A DNA stretch of 64,000 nucleotides, from the NCBI RefSeq assembly GCF_001029105.3, contig NZ_CP011807.3:2790001-2854000 (forward strand), given 5' to 3'. Source of the DNA: Pandoraea faecigallinarum (GTDB lineage: Bacteria > Pseudomonadota > Gammaproteobacteria > Burkholderiales > Burkholderiaceae). Under the pieces are notes generated by a model, which was not told the origin of the DNA, did no database searches, and saw only the letters and a list, made by a program, of their open reading frames with translations. Shown one piece after another: positions 41,373 through 50,735 of this stretch. The position numbers and the translations under genes are program-made. Position 1 is the first letter of the stretch, and every line of letters starts with the position of its first letter.

Positions 41373-42839
41373 ATGCTAAAGATCCCGACGCCCACGCAGC
41401 ACGAACTCGAGATGGTGACGCTCGAGGAACTCGTGCCGAAGGACCACCTGCTGCGCCAGATCGAGGCGGCGGTGGATTTCGAATTCATCCGCGAAAAGGT
41501 CGCGCACCTGTACTGCGCAGACAACGGTCGTCCGGCGCTCGATCCGGTGGTGATGTTCAAGCTGCTGTTCATCGGCTACCTGTTTGGGGTGCGCAGTGAG
41601 CGGCAGTTGATGCGCGAGGTCCAGGTCAACGTCGCCTATCGGTGGTTCGCCCGGTTTCGGCTGACCGACAAGGTGCCGGATGCGTCGACGTTCTCGCAGA
41701 ATCGCCGCCGACGCTTCACGGACACGACGGTGTATCAGGAAATCTTCGACGAGATCGTGCGCCAGGCGATGGGCCGTGGTCTGGTCGATGGCCGTGTGCT
41801 GTACACCGACAGCACGCACCTGAAGGCCAATGCGAACAAGAACAAGTTCGACGTGGTAAAGCTGGAACAGACGCCTGCGGCCTATCTGGAGAAGCTCAAT
41901 GCGGCAGTGGATGCGGACCGGGCCGCGCATGGCAAGAAGCCGCTGAATCGGGACGACGATGAGCCGCCGTCGAGCAAGGACACCAAGATTAGCCGGACCG
42001 ATCCGGACAGCGGCTACATGGTGCGGGACGACAAGCCGAAGGGCTTCTTCTATCTGGACCACCGCACGGTGGACGCCAAGCACGCGATCATTACCGATAC
42101 GCATGTGACGCCGGCCTCGGTGCACGACAGCCAGCCGTATCTGGAGCGGCTGGATCGACAGCGCGAGCGCTTTGAGTTCAAGGTGGAAGCGGTGGGGCTG
42201 GATGCTGGCTACTTCACGCCAGCGGTGTGCCAGGGGCTGGAGGAGCGGGAGATTGCCGGGGTGATGGGCTATCGCACGCCGAACCACAAGCCGGGGCTGT
42301 TCTACAAACGGCAGTTCCAGTACGACGCGTACCGCAACGAGTACGTGTGCCCGCAGGGACAGGCGCTGCCGTACAGCACGACTAACCGGCTCGGCTATCG
42401 GGAATACAAATCCGATGCTCGGATATGCCGGTGCTGCCCGGTACGAGCACAGTGCACGAACAGTGCCAACGCGGTGAAGGTGGTGACGCGCCACGTCTGG
42501 GAGCGCGCCAAGCAGCGGGTGGACGCGAGGCGGCTGAGCGAGTGGGGACGACGCATTTACGCGCGGCGCAAGGAGACGGTGGAACGCAGCTTTGCCGATG
42601 CCAAGCAACTGCATGGGCATCGCTATGCGCGCATGCGCGGGCTGCGCAAGGTGGCCGAGCAGTGCTTGTTGGCTGCGGCGGCGCAGAACATCAAGAAAAT
42701 TGCGATGCTGGTGGCGCGCCTACGGGCGCGTTTAGGCGAGCGTTCGTACCTCTGGCGCCCGTTTCGGTGGCTCATGAGCGTCCTGAGGGCTTGTCTCTCA
42801 ATGTGCGCGCCCTTACGCTGCCCATTCGCCCTTGCCTAA
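41373..42839 (+). CDS. IS1182-family DDE transposase
   Basis: A 488-residue DDE transposase. The N-terminal region is KDHLLRQIEAAVDFEFIRE, and the DDE residues lie in YTDSTHLKANANKNK, VGLDAGYFTP and KETVERSFADAKQLHGHRYARMRGL. A four-Cys cluster (CRCCPVRAQC) precedes the Glu block. The frame also opens at 41310, outside the IS, so the ATG at 41373 (CAGG upstream) is used. The C-terminal tail continues past the usual end with hydrophobic residues. Length and motifs are intact. Confidence 0.94.
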   Translation: MLKIPTPTQHELEMVTLEELVPKDHLLRQIEAAVDFEFIREKVAHLYCADNGRPALDPVVMFKLLFIGYLFGVRSERQLMREVQVNVAYRWFARFRLTDKVPDASTFSQNRRRRFTDTTVYQEIFDEIVRQAMGRGLVDGRVLYTDSTHLKANANKNKFDVVKLEQTPAAYLEKLNAAVDADRAAHGKKPLNRDDDEPPSSKDTKISRTDPDSGYMVRDDKPKGFFYLDHRTVDAKHAIITDTHVTPASVHDSQPYLERLDRQRERFEFKVEAVGLDAGYFTPAVCQGLEEREIAGVMGYRTPNHKPGLFYKRQFQYDAYRNEYVCPQGQALPYSTTNRLGYREYKSDARICRCCPVRAQCTNSANAVKVVTRHVWERAKQRVDARRLSEWGRRIYARRKETVERSFADAKQLHGHRYARMRGLRKVAEQCLLAAAAQNIKKIAMLVARLRARLGERSYLWRPFRWLMSVLRACLSMCAPLRCPFALA

Positions 42840-42846
42840 AAGATAA

Positions 42847-42874
42847 AACCCCTCGCTCCGAAAAACGAGGGGTT
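42847..42874 (-). terminator. Inward-facing terminator at right IS end
   Basis: On the minus strand AACCCCTCG pairs with CGAGGGGTT across a 10-nt loop, followed by TTATCTTTT. It mirrors the left end and guards against antisense entry from the right. Confidence 0.75.
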
Positions 42875-42887
42875 CGTCAGCAATCTG

Positions 42888-42910
42888 AGCGGCCAACTGG
42901 GTTGGCCGCC
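42888..42910 (+). terminator. tesA terminator stem-loop, right copy (IS target duplication)
   Basis: The same 23 bp as 41296-41318, here followed by TTTGTTCTTG, the T-rich tract of the original terminator. It now lies after the IS and before the end of the convergent PpiD-like gene. Confidence 0.85.
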
Positions 42911-43019
42911 TTTGTTCTTGTGACTCGGTAGTCGCTTCGCGCTGGCCGGGGGCAGGTTACCCCCGCGTTCAATCGTTGACCTTGATCGCCGCGTCAACCG
43001 CTAACCGTGCGGTCCGTCA

Positions 43020-44945
43020 TCAGTTCGCCGACCCCTTGGTCACGTCGTTCACGATCTTCACCTTCGAACTTGCACGCAGATCGCCCAGCCAGGCATTCCA
43101 CTCCGCCTGCGCTGCCAACTGGCTCAACTGCTGCGCTTCGGCGGCCAAACGCTGCGGATCCTGAGCGCTCGACTGCGATACCTTGCTGATGCGATAAACC
43201 GCGTAGCCCTGTCCTTCGCCCAGCGCCACACCGACGTAGGCCGGCAGCTTGCTCGTATCGGCACTGAAAATGGCTGTCACCGCGGCCGGGGCCAGCTTGC
43301 CTGGATTGTCGCGCGAGACGGTCTGCGCGGCACCGAACGCAGCGTCGCCACCCTTCTTGAGCGCGTCAAGCTTGGCCTCACCCGCCTTCTTCGATGCTTC
43401 CGCGGCGAGATCAGCGGTCGCCTTCTGCCTGACCTGTGTTTCGATCTGCGCCAGCGGCGGCGTTGCCGCCGGATGGTAGGTGACGACGTGCGCCGACACC
43501 AATACGCCCTGACCGACGTCCACGGCTTCCGTGTTGCGCTTGTTCTTGAGCGCCTCGTCACCGAACACGGCCTTGAGCAGTTTCTCGTTGCCGAGCGGGC
43601 TTTGCGCGAGTGCGGGATCCGGCGTGCGCGTGACCTTCGCTGTCTGTAACTTCAGGTTCAGCTTGTCGGCCACCGGTTGCAGGCTGTCCGGCTGCTCATA
43701 CACGGCGTTCGTGAACTGGTCGGCGAGTTTCGCATAGCCCTTTGCCGCTTCCTGCTGACGATACTGATCCGCCAGTTGCGCCTTCACTTCGTCGAACGAT
43801 TTGGTCTGCGCCGGCTTGATGCCCGTGAGCTTGATGATGTGGTACCCGAAGTCGCTCTTCACGACGTCGCTGATGTCGCCCTCTGCCTTGAGCGAGAACG
43901 CGGCGTCCGCGAACGGTTTGACCATCGCATCGCGGGCAAAGAAACCCAGATCGCCACCGTTGGCCTTCGAACCCGGATCTTCCGAGTTTTCACTGGCCAG
44001 CCTGGCAAAGTCGCTCGGGTTCTTCCTGATCTGCGCGAGGATGGCATCGGCCTTGGCCTTCGCCTTGGCGTGATCGGCAGGCGAGGCGTCTGCCGGCGAA
44101 GCAATCAGAATGTGCGACGCGCGACGCTCTTCCTGCGTCGTGTATTGCTTCAGATTGTCGTTGTACATCTTGCGCAATGCGTCGTCGCTCGGCGCCGCCT
44201 GCGCCGATGCCGGCATAGCCTTGGGATCGAGCACCACATATTGGATCTCGGCCGACTCCGGTATCTGGAAGTCGGCCTTGTGCGCGTCGTAATACGCCTG
44301 GAGCTGTTGCTCCGTCGGCACGATCTTGCCAGCGTAGTCCGAGAGCGGGAATTCGATTGCGGCGACTTCCCGTTGTTGCGAACGCAGTTGGGCGAAACGC
44401 TCCAGCACCGTCTTGGGCAGCATTGCGCTGGCCTGAACACTCGACGGCAGTTGGTTCGAAGCCAACTGGAAACGAATTTGCGCTTCGAGGCGCTGCGGCG
44501 TCAGGTTCTGCGCCGACAGGAGCTGCTCGTAAGCCGCCTGATCGATGGAGCCGTCGGCACGGCGCAATTGCGCGATGGCGGGAATGGCCAGCAGGGCTTC
44601 GCGCACCTGCGCGTCAGGCACCGACAGATTTTTCTTGAGCGTTTCCTGCGCGAGCAGCTTTTGCTGAATCAGATTGTCCAGCACAGCGCTGCGCATCTCC
44701 GGCGTGTTGATCTGACTGGCATCGACCGCACCGCCGAACATCTGCTGCATCCGTTCGGTTTGCGCACGCAACGTACCGTCGAACTCCTGCCGCGTCACGG
44801 TCTGGTCGCCGACCTTGGCAATCGTGCCGGCGTCCGAAGCATACTCCTGCCAGCCATGCACGCCAAACACCACGAACGACGGCACGATCAACACCGTCAG
44901 GAAGATGAGGACCAATCGTTGATGACGGCGAATGAAGTCGAACAT
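43020..44945 (-). CDS. ppiD: PpiD-like periplasmic foldase (SurA N-terminal and parvulin domains)
   Basis: A 641-residue inner-membrane-anchored chaperone near the Sec translocon. One N-terminal anchor (LVLIFLTVLIVPSFVVFGVHG) is followed by the SurA_N-like helical domain. A parvulin domain comes at about residues 270-370 (RASHILIASP, GSKANGGDLGFFARDAMV, DFGYHIIKLTGI), then a second partly degenerate domain. Length agrees with PpiD (about 620). It is convergent with tesA/IS and lies just after the tRNA pair, behind their terminator. PpiD next to hupB and lon is also the E. coli order (lon-hupB-ppiD), which supports the name. Confidence 0.93.
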   Translation of the reverse strand: MFDFIRRHQRLVLIFLTVLIVPSFVVFGVHGWQEYASDAGTIAKVGDQTVTRQEFDGTLRAQTERMQQMFGGAVDASQINTPEMRSAVLDNLIQQKLLAQETLKKNLSVPDAQVREALLAIPAIAQLRRADGSIDQAAYEQLLSAQNLTPQRLEAQIRFQLASNQLPSSVQASAMLPKTVLERFAQLRSQQREVAAIEFPLSDYAGKIVPTEQQLQAYYDAHKADFQIPESAEIQYVVLDPKAMPASAQAAPSDDALRKMYNDNLKQYTTQEERRASHILIASPADASPADHAKAKAKADAILAQIRKNPSDFARLASENSEDPGSKANGGDLGFFARDAMVKPFADAAFSLKAEGDISDVVKSDFGYHIIKLTGIKPAQTKSFDEVKAQLADQYRQQEAAKGYAKLADQFTNAVYEQPDSLQPVADKLNLKLQTAKVTRTPDPALAQSPLGNEKLLKAVFGDEALKNKRNTEAVDVGQGVLVSAHVVTYHPAATPPLAQIETQVRQKATADLAAEASKKAGEAKLDALKKGGDAAFGAAQTVSRDNPGKLAPAAVTAIFSADTSKLPAYVGVALGEGQGYAVYRISKVSQSSAQDPQRLAAEAQQLSQLAAQAEWNAWLGDLRASSKVKIVNDVTKGSAN

Positions 44946-44992
44946 ACGAAATCGGAAGAGTCGTCTGGATGCGTTTTATGACGCCATATGGC

Positions 44993-45021
44993 AAAAAAGG
45001 CGAACCGAAGTTCGCCTTTTC
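44993..45021 (-). terminator. Terminator after the tRNA genes
   Basis: On the minus strand AAAAGGCGAAC pairs with GTTCGCCTTTT across TTCG, followed by more T. It ends transcription of the tRNA-Val/tRNA-Asp unit before ppiD. Confidence 0.88.
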
Positions 45022-45027
45022 ACAATT

Positions 45028-45104
45028 TGGCGGAGCGGACGGGGCTCGAACCCGCGACCCCCGGCGTGACAGGCCGGTATTCTAACCAACTGAACTACCG
45101 CTCC
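45028..45104 (-). tRNA. tRNA-Asp (anticodon GTC)
   Basis: 77 nt including an encoded CCA. The 7-bp acceptor stem GGAGCGG/CCGCTCC, D-arm AGTTCAGTTGGTTAGAAT, anticodon loop CTGTCAC and T-loop GTTCGAG are all present and paired. Confidence 0.97.
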
Positions 45105-45118
45105 CCAAGATCTGGAAC

Positions 45119-45194
45119 TGGTGGGTGCTGAGGGGTTCGAACCCCCGACCTACGCCTTGTAAGGGCGCCGCTCTACCAACTGAGCTAAGCACCC
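45119..45194 (-). tRNA. tRNA-Val (anticodon TAC)
   Basis: 76 nt including an encoded CCA. Acceptor stem GGGTGCT/AGCACCC, D-arm TAGCTCAGTTGGTAGAG, anticodon loop CTTACAA and T-loop GTTCGAA. It lies 14 bp upstream of tRNA-Asp on the same strand, so they are one transcript. Confidence 0.97.
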
Positions 45195-45245
45195 GTTCCT
45201 GATTTTGTCTTGTCTTACTGCCTCCTGCCGAAGCAGGAAAGCTCG

Positions 45246-45518
45246 TTAGTTTACATTATCTTTGAGATCTTTGCCAGGGCGAAATTTCGGAACTTTGGCC
45301 GCCTTGATCTTGATGGCCTCGCCAGTGCGCGGATTGCGGCCCGTGCGGGCGGCGCGCTTGTTGACGAAGAAAGTCCCAAAGCCAACCAGCGTCACATCGT
45401 CACCCTTCTTCAGCGCTTTCTTTACTGCCCCTACGAATGCGTCAAGTGCTCGTCCGGACGCAGCTTTCGAAATGTCTGCCTGTTCCGAGATGTGATCGAT
45501 CAGTTCCGTCTTATTCAC
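45246..45518 (-). CDS. hupB: DNA-binding protein HU
   Basis: A 90-residue histone-like protein that bends DNA and organises the nucleoid. It starts [19 protein letters not shown], with [23 protein letters not shown], the beta-arm holding the DNA-intercalating Pro, and ends [13 protein letters not shown]. Length is exact for HU. A consensus sigma70 promoter lies 93-121 bp upstream. The lon-hupB-(tRNA)-ppiD order follows the E. coli lon-hupB-ppiD locus with tRNAs added. Confidence 0.97.
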   Translation of the reverse strand: MNKTELIDHISEQADISKAASGRALDAFVGAVKKALKKGDDVTLVGFGTFFVNKRAARTGRNPRTGEAIKIKAAKVPKFRPGKDLKDNVN

Positions 45519-45610
45519 TGTAACCCCCTTGCAAGGATAGTAGGCGATTGAGCCGCGGAGGCGCTCTTTACGCGCCTTGACATTGATCTGAGAGGTCCGC
45601 TGGCTTTGCC

Positions 45611-45639
45611 ATTAGACAAGCCGCAAACCCTGATGTCAA
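45611..45639 (-). promoter_or_regulatory. sigma70 promoter of hupB
   Basis: On the minus strand TTGACA, a 17-bp spacer, then TCTAAT. The -35 is perfect and the -10 matches five of six. The predicted start is about 85 nt before the hupB ATG. Confidence 0.85.
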
Positions 45640-45723
45640 GCCGTTTTGCGGCCGTCGGAGCGCACCGGAAGCACACCTGAATCCGGGCTTGCCGGACGCC
45701 ATTTTCAACCACTTCGAGTGAAC

Positions 45724-45756
45724 AAAAAAAAGCCCGGGGAAAACCCCGAGCTTTTT
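45724..45756 (-). terminator. Rho-independent terminator of lon
   Basis: On the minus strand AAAAAGCTCGGGG pairs with CCCCGGGCTTTTT across TTTT, followed by more T. One mismatch in the stem. It lies about 70 bp after the lon stop. Confidence 0.9.
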
Positions 45757-45824
45757 GCCGCTTTTGCGCCGTGCCTTGTCGGGCGACGCTCAACCTTCCA
45801 CGCCTCGCCCGACGAACATCACAC

Positions 45825-48245
45825 TCAGTGCTTGATGACGTCCTGCTTGCCGCCCGCATCGGTGTTCGGCGTAACAGGCGCTGCCTTTGCTTCTTCTTCC
45901 GGCAACGGCGTCGGTGCATGCTCCAGCGCCAGTTCCAGCACCTTGTCGATCCAGCGCACCGGCACGATTTCCAGCGCGTTCTTGACCGTGTCGGGAATCT
46001 CTGCGAGATCCTTCACGTTCTCTTCCGGAATCAACACGAGCTTGATGCCACCCCGGTGAGCCGCAAGCAACTTCTCCTTGAGGCCGCCGATCGGCAACAC
46101 TTCGCCGCGCAGCGTGATCTCACCCGTCATCGCCACATCCGCACGCACCGGAATACCGGTGAGCACCGACACAAGTGCAGTGGTCATCGCGATACCGGCG
46201 GACGGGCCGTCCTTCGGCGTCGCGCCTTCCGGCACGTGAATGTGGATGTCCTTCTTCTCGAACTGCTCGTCGGTCACGCCGAGTCGACGTGCGCGCGAAC
46301 GCACCACCGAACGGGCCGCTTCGACCGACTCCTTCATCACGTCGCCGAGCGAACCCGTGCGGATGATGTTGCCCTTGCCCGGCATCAGCGCAGCTTCGAT
46401 GGTCAGCAGATCGCCGCCCACTTCCGTCCACGCCAGCCCCGTGACCTGGCCGATCTGGTTTTCCTTCATGGCCAGACCGAAGTCGAACTTGCGCACGCCC
46501 AGGAAGTTGTCGAGATTGCCCGCATCGACCTTGATCGATGAGCCCTCGACCTTCTTGAGCAGCAACATCTTCACGACCTTGCGGCAGATCTTCGAGATCT
46601 CGCGCTCCAGCGAACGAACGCCCGCCTCACGCGTGTAGTAACGGATGATGTCGCGAATTGCGGCTTCCGTCAGATCGATCTCGCCTTCCTTCAGCCCGTT
46701 GTTCTTCTTCTGCTTCGGCAGCAGATAGCGCTGGGCGATGTTGACCTTTTCGTCTTCCGTGTAACCCGACAGGCGAATCACTTCCATACGGTCGAGCAGC
46801 GGCGCCGGAATGTTCAGCGAGTTCGACGTTGCCACGAACATCACGTCCGACAGATCGAAGTCGACTTCGACGTAATGATCCGAGAACGTATGGTTCTGTT
46901 CCGGATCGAGCACTTCGAGCAGCGCCGAACTCGGATCGCCACGGAAGTCCATGCCCATCTTGTCCACTTCGTCGAGCAGGAACAGCGGGTTACGCACGGC
47001 AACTTTCGACAGGCTTTGCAGAATTTTGCCGGGCATCGAGCCGATGTAAGTGCGACGGTGACCACGAATCTCGGCCTCGTCGCGCACGCCGCCCAACGCC
47101 ATACGCACGAACTTGCGGTTCGTCGCACGCGCGATCGACTGGCCGAGCGAGGTCTTGCCCACGCCGGGGGGCCCGACGAGGCACAGGATCGGCGCCTTGA
47201 CCTTGTCTACGCGCTGTTGCACGGCAAGGTACTCAAGGATACGTTCCTTGACCTTTTCCAGGCCGAAGTGGTCTTCGTCGAGCACCTTCTCGGCATTCGA
47301 CAGGTCGTTGTTCACCTTGCTCTTCTTGCGCCACGGCAGACCGACCAGCGTGTCGATGTAGTTGCGCACGACGGTCGCCTCCGCCGACATCGGCGACATC
47401 AGCTTGAGCTTCTTGAGTTCGGCATCGGCCTTCTTCTTGGCGTCCTTCGGCAGATGCGCGGCCTTGATACGCTTCTCGAGTTCTTCGAGATCCGCGCCCT
47501 CTTCGCCTTCGCCCAATTCCTTCTGGATCGCCTTGACTTGCTCGTTCAGGTAGTACTCGCGCTGGCTCTTTTCCATCTGGCGCTTGACGCGGCCGCGGAT
47601 ACGCTTTTCGACCTGAAGGATGTCGATCTCGCTTTCGAGCTGCGCGAGCAGATGCTCAAGGCGCTCGATGACCGGAAACATCTCCAGAATCTTCTGCTTC
47701 TGCTCAAGCTTGAGCGGCAGATGCGCAGCGATGGTATCCGCCAGACGACCGGCTTCGTCGATGCCCGACAGCGAGGTCAGGATCTCCGGCGGGATCTTCT
47801 TGTTGAGCTTCACGTATTGATCGAACTGCGCCACGATCGCACGGCGCAGCGCCTCGGATTCCGGCGAGTTGCCGTCATCCGGTTCGAGCGGCATGACTTC
47901 CGACGTGAACTGGGTCTCCTCTTCGTCCACACTCAGCGTGCGGGCGCGTTGAATCCCCTCGACCAGCACCTTGACGGTGCCATCGGGCAGTTTGAGCATT
48001 TGCAGGATGTTCGCCACGCAACCGATCTCGTAGAGATCCTTGGCCGTGGGCTCGTCCTTGGCCGCCGCTTTCTGCGCGACCAGCATGATGTGCTTGCCAC
48101 CCTCCATCGCGGTTTCAAGCGCTTTAATCGATTTCGGACGCCCCACGAAAAGGGGAATCACCATGTGCGGAAACACGACCACGTCGCGCAGAGGCAACAG
48201 GGGCAGTTGAATCGCTTCGGGCGGGAGGATTTGGGTGCCTGACAT
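45825..48245 (-). CDS. lon: ATP-dependent protease Lon
   Basis: An 806-residue AAA+ serine protease that removes damaged and regulatory proteins. The N-terminal substrate domain ([22 protein letters not shown]) and coiled coil precede the ATPase, with Walker [10 protein letters not shown] and Walker [11 protein letters not shown]. The protease domain has catalytic Ser in [11 protein letters not shown] and Lys in [11 protein letters not shown] start it at the ATG at 48245, which has GGGGA; an ATG four codons upstream (48257) is the alternative. A heat-shock-like promoter lies just upstream. The acidic C-tail is variable. Confidence 0.98.
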   Translation of the reverse strand: MSGTQILPPEAIQLPLLPLRDVVVFPHMVIPLFVGRPKSIKALETAMEGGKHIMLVAQKAAAKDEPTAKDLYEIGCVANILQMLKLPDGTVKVLVEGIQRARTLSVDEEETQFTSEVMPLEPDDGNSPESEALRRAIVAQFDQYVKLNKKIPPEILTSLSGIDEAGRLADTIAAHLPLKLEQKQKILEMFPVIERLEHLLAQLESEIDILQVEKRIRGRVKRQMEKSQREYYLNEQVKAIQKELGEGEEGADLEELEKRIKAAHLPKDAKKKADAELKKLKLMSPMSAEATVVRNYIDTLVGLPWRKKSKVNNDLSNAEKVLDEDHFGLEKVKERILEYLAVQQRVDKVKAPILCLVGPPGVGKTSLGQSIARATNRKFVRMALGGVRDEAEIRGHRRTYIGSMPGKILQSLSKVAVRNPLFLLDEVDKMGMDFRGDPSSALLEVLDPEQNHTFSDHYVEVDFDLSDVMFVATSNSLNIPAPLLDRMEVIRLSGYTEDEKVNIAQRYLLPKQKKNNGLKEGEIDLTEAAIRDIIRYYTREAGVRSLEREISKICRKVVKMLLLKKVEGSSIKVDAGNLDNFLGVRKFDFGLAMKENQIGQVTGLAWTEVGGDLLTIEAALMPGKGNIIRTGSLGDVMKESVEAARSVVRSRARRLGVTDEQFEKKDIHIHVPEGATPKDGPSAGIAMTTALVSVLTGIPVRADVAMTGEITLRGEVLPIGGLKEKLLAAHRGGIKLVLIPEENVKDLAEIPDTVKNALEIVPVRWIDKVLELALEHAPTPLPEEEAKAAPVTPNTDAGGKQDVIKH

Positions 48246-48283
48246 CTCGTTCCCCATATTTAACGATACCGTTGTGTTCCAGC

Positions 48284-48312
48284 TAATTGAGGCCGCCGGC
48301 GCGAATTACAAG
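48284..48312 (-). promoter_or_regulatory. Heat-shock (sigma32)-like promoter of lon
   Basis: On the minus strand CTTGTAA, a 13-bp spacer, then CCTCAATTA. Compared with sigma32 consensus CTTGAAA / CCCCATNTA the match is six of seven and seven of nine at the right spacing. It ends about 40 bp before the lon start, fitting lon as a heat-shock gene. Confidence 0.6.
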
Positions 48313-48383
48313 GGGCGGGAACCGCCCTTTCGCCGACAAGTTGCACCACTCGGGGTTTCATTGCCCGTGGCATTAGTATGAAG

Positions 48384-48417
48384 GAAAAAAAGCCGTCCAT
48401 GTTTCCATGAACGGCTT
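48384..48417 (-). terminator. Rho-independent terminator of clpX
   Basis: On the minus strand AAGCCGTTCATG pairs with CATGGACGGCTT across GAAA, followed by TTTTTCC. One mismatch. It separates clpX from lon. Confidence 0.9.
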
Positions 48418-48439
48418 GGTATAGCCCTAAGTTGACCGT

Positions 48440-49720
48440 TCAATTGGAACCGGCAACCTTGGGCGACTCCTGATAGATCAAAAGCGGCTTTCCGTCGCCG
48501 CTGATCGCGTTTTCGTCCAGGATCACCTTGGTCACGCCCTTGAGCGACGGCAGCTCGTACATCACTTCCAGCAGCGCTTGTTCGATGATCGAACGCAAAC
48601 CGCGAGCCCCGGTCTTGCGCTTGATGGCCTTGCGCGCCACCGCGTGCATGGCCGCCGGGCGAATTTCCAGTTCCACGCCTTCCATCGAGAACAGGCGCTG
48701 ATATTGCTTGACCAGCGCGTTCTTCGGTTCGATCAGAATCGTCACCAGTGCGTCTTCGTCAAGCTTGCCCAACGTAGCAACCACCGGCAGACGACCGATC
48801 AGTTCCGGAATCAGACCGAACTTGATCAGATCTTCCGGCTCGACGTCGCGCAGCAGTTCACCCGCATCACGCTCTTCACCGGTCTTGACGGTCGCGCCGA
48901 AACCAATCCCCGTCTTTTCGGTACGGTTCATGATGATCTTTTCGAGACCGTCGAACGCGCCGCCGCAGATGAAGAGAATGTTGGTCGTATCGACCTGGAT
49001 GAAGTCCTGATTCGGATGCTTGCGCCCGCCCTGCGGCGGTACCGACGCCATTGTGCCTTCGACCAGCTTGAGCAGCGCCTGCTGCACACCTTCGCCCGAC
49101 ACATCGCGCGTAATCGACGGGTTGTCCGACTTGCGGCTGATCTTGTCGATCTCGTCGATGTAGACGATACCCTTCTGCGCCTGCTCGATCTCGTAATTAC
49201 AGTTTTGCAGAAGCTTCTGAATGATGTTCTCGACGTCCTCCCCCACATAACCGGCCTCGGTCAGGGTGGTGGCGTCGGCAATCACGAACGGCACATTGAG
49301 CAAACGCGCAAGCGTTTGCGCGAGCAGTGTCTTGCCCGAACCGGTCGGCCCGATCAGCAGGATGTTGCTCTTGGAGAGTTCGACCTCGTCGCGCTTGTCG
49401 CCGAGGTGCTTCAATCGCTTGTAATGGTTGTAGACCGCCACCGCCAGAATCTTCTTGGCGCGGTCCTGACCGATCACGTACTGATCGAGACTCTCACGGA
49501 TTTCCTGCGGGGACGGCAGATCGGACTTGGCGCCGCTGCCGCTCTCGTCCTCGGCCGCTGCGGCCTCGTCGCGAATAATCTCGTTGCACAGATCAATGCA
49601 CTCGTCGCAAATGAACACGGACGGACCTGCGATGAGCTTCTTGACCTCGTGCTGGCTCTTTCCGCAGAAGGAGCAGTAGAGCAGCTTTTCGCCGTTGGAA
49701 GTGCTTTTTTTATCCACCAT
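48440..49720 (-). CDS. clpX: ATP-dependent Clp protease ATPase subunit ClpX
   Basis: A 426-residue AAA+ unfoldase that feeds ClpP. The N-terminal zinc-binding domain has CSFCGK and CDECIDLC. Walker A is GPTGSGKTL, Walker B is [11 protein letters not shown], and the ClpP-docking loop is LIGRLPVV (IGF-type position). [11 protein letters not shown] is the sensor-2 Arg region. It lies 235 bp after clpP on the same strand, with a large hairpin in the gap. Confidence 0.98.
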   Translation of the reverse strand: MVDKKSTSNGEKLLYCSFCGKSQHEVKKLIAGPSVFICDECIDLCNEIIRDEAAAAEDESGSGAKSDLPSPQEIRESLDQYVIGQDRAKKILAVAVYNHYKRLKHLGDKRDEVELSKSNILLIGPTGSGKTLLAQTLARLLNVPFVIADATTLTEAGYVGEDVENIIQKLLQNCNYEIEQAQKGIVYIDEIDKISRKSDNPSITRDVSGEGVQQALLKLVEGTMASVPPQGGRKHPNQDFIQVDTTNILFICGGAFDGLEKIIMNRTEKTGIGFGATVKTGEERDAGELLRDVEPEDLIKFGLIPELIGRLPVVATLGKLDEDALVTILIEPKNALVKQYQRLFSMEGVELEIRPAAMHAVARKAIKRKTGARGLRSIIEQALLEVMYELPSLKGVTKVILDENAISGDGKPLLIYQESPKVAGSN

Positions 49721-49867
49721 ATCTGTGTCAGCCTGCTAGCAATTTGCGCCCCGGTCGTCCCCCGCCGGGGCGGCAAACGCGGCATACGTGAATCCCATTG
49801 TAACGCCATGCTGTACGAGCGTGTGGCCCACTCGCGACAGCCATAAATTCCCTTTTACGACAAAGAC

Positions 49868-49918
49868 TTGGCGCGATCACCCTGCTTCCCGAAACGAAAA
49901 CGCCTGGTGTCGCGCCAA
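49868..49918 (-). other. Long hairpin between clpP and clpX
   Basis: TTGGCGCG-A-(T)CACC pairs with GGTG-T-CGCGCCAA, a 13-bp stem with one bulge around a 22-nt loop, 38 bp after the clpP stop. There is no T-run, so it is more likely an mRNA 3'-end or processing structure than a classic terminator. The rest of the 235-bp gap holds a GGGGCG dyad near 49752-49773 and a TACAAT -10-like box (minus strand, about 49799-49804). Confidence 0.5.
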
Positions 49919-49955
49919 CGATTTTGCCGTCAGACGCCCCGAATTCGAGACCGAA

Positions 49956-50612
49956 TCAGGGACGCTTTTCGAGCACGCGATCGATCAACCCGTACTCGAC
50001 GGCATCAGCCGCCGACTTGAAGTTGTCACGATCGGTGTCGCGCGCGATCACTTCGAGCGACTGGCCCGTGTTCTCCGCCAGCAGACGATTCAACCGGTCC
50101 TTGAGCAAAAGGATTTCCCTGGCGTGAATCTCGATGTCCGATGCCTGACCCCGCGCGCCGCCCAGCGGCTGGTGAATCATGATGCGCGCGTTCGGCAAAG
50201 CGAAACGCTTGCCCTTCTCGCCCGCGGCGAGCAGGAATGCGCCCATGCTGGCAGCCATGCCCAGGCACAGCGTCGAGACCGGCGGCTTGATGAATTTCAT
50301 CGTGTCGTAGATCGCCAGGCCCGCCGAGACGGAACCGCCCGGCGAGTTGATGTACATCGAGATTTCCTTATCCGGATTTTCGCTCTCGAGGAACAGCAAT
50401 TGGGCGACGACGAGGTTGGCGCTCTGGTCGTTGACCTCGCCAACCAGGAAAATGATGCGCTCCTTCAGGAGACGCGAATAAATGTCGTAAGCGCGCTCCC
50501 CACGACCACTTTGCTCGACGACCATCGGCACGAGGCCGAGGCCTTGCGTGTCGAGAGCGGAGTTGTGCGTCTGGGAGGCGAGTTGGGCGAGCAATTCGGA
50601 ACGGGTAATCAT
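49956..50612 (-). CDS. clpP: ATP-dependent Clp protease proteolytic subunit
   Basis: A 218-residue serine protease that forms the ClpP barrel. The triad is visible: Ser in GMAASMGAF, His in IMIHQPLGG, Asp in [22 protein letters not shown] is the conserved strand for substrate binding. The N-terminal 25 residues hold the processing and axial-loop region. It follows tig by 123 bp with a terminator-like hairpin between. Confidence 0.98.
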   Translation of the reverse strand: MITRSELLAQLASQTHNSALDTQGLGLVPMVVEQSGRGERAYDIYSRLLKERIIFLVGEVNDQSANLVVAQLLFLESENPDKEISMYINSPGGSVSAGLAIYDTMKFIKPPVSTLCLGMAASMGAFLLAAGEKGKRFALPNARIMIHQPLGGARGQASDIEIHAREILLLKDRLNRLLAENTGQSLEVIARDTDRDNFKSAADAVEYGLIDRVLEKRP

Positions 50613-50678
50613 ATCGGTTCGACCCTTCTATCGAGATGGTTTTGCGCGCCGCAAGGTGGAGGCCCGAAGGCCATTTGG

Positions 50679-50714
50679 AAAAGAACCGCCACGGCCTTGC
50701 GGCCGCGGCGGTTC
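50679..50714 (-). terminator. Rho-independent terminator between tig and clpP
   Basis: On the minus strand GAACCGCC-G-CGGCC pairs with GGCCG-T-GGCGGTTC across GCAA, followed by TTTTCC. A strong stem with one mismatch. Part of the transcription probably reads through, as tig and clpP are often joined. Confidence 0.8.
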
Positions 50715-50735
50715 AGTCGGTCGTGTCGCAGTCGA

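Larger units (their letters stand above)
41319..42887 (+). mobile_element. IS1182-family insertion sequence, complete
   Basis: 1569 bp. The ends are inverted repeats that begin CAGATTGCTGAC on both sides and then continue as similar hairpins (AAACCCTCGC... left; GAACCCCTCG... right, read inward). One full-length transposase gene fills the interior. Flanking 23-bp direct repeats (41296-41318 and 42888-42910) are the target duplication. Intact ends, frame and repeats suggest a recent or still active element. IS1182-family members are known, as I recall, to insert at stem-loops with target repeats of variable length. Confidence 0.93.
45519..45824. other. Intergenic region lon-hupB
   Basis: 306 bp holding the hupB promoter and the lon terminator, each listed separately. 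The hupB leader contains GGCGC-TCTTTAC-GCGCC, a small hairpin at about 45559-45575 (plus strand). Nothing else is recognised. Confidence 0.6.

Noticed and set aside
42425..42931. Overlapping 168-codon frame at the end of the transposase gene
   Set aside because: Shadow of the transposase in another frame, running through the IS end into flanking DNA.
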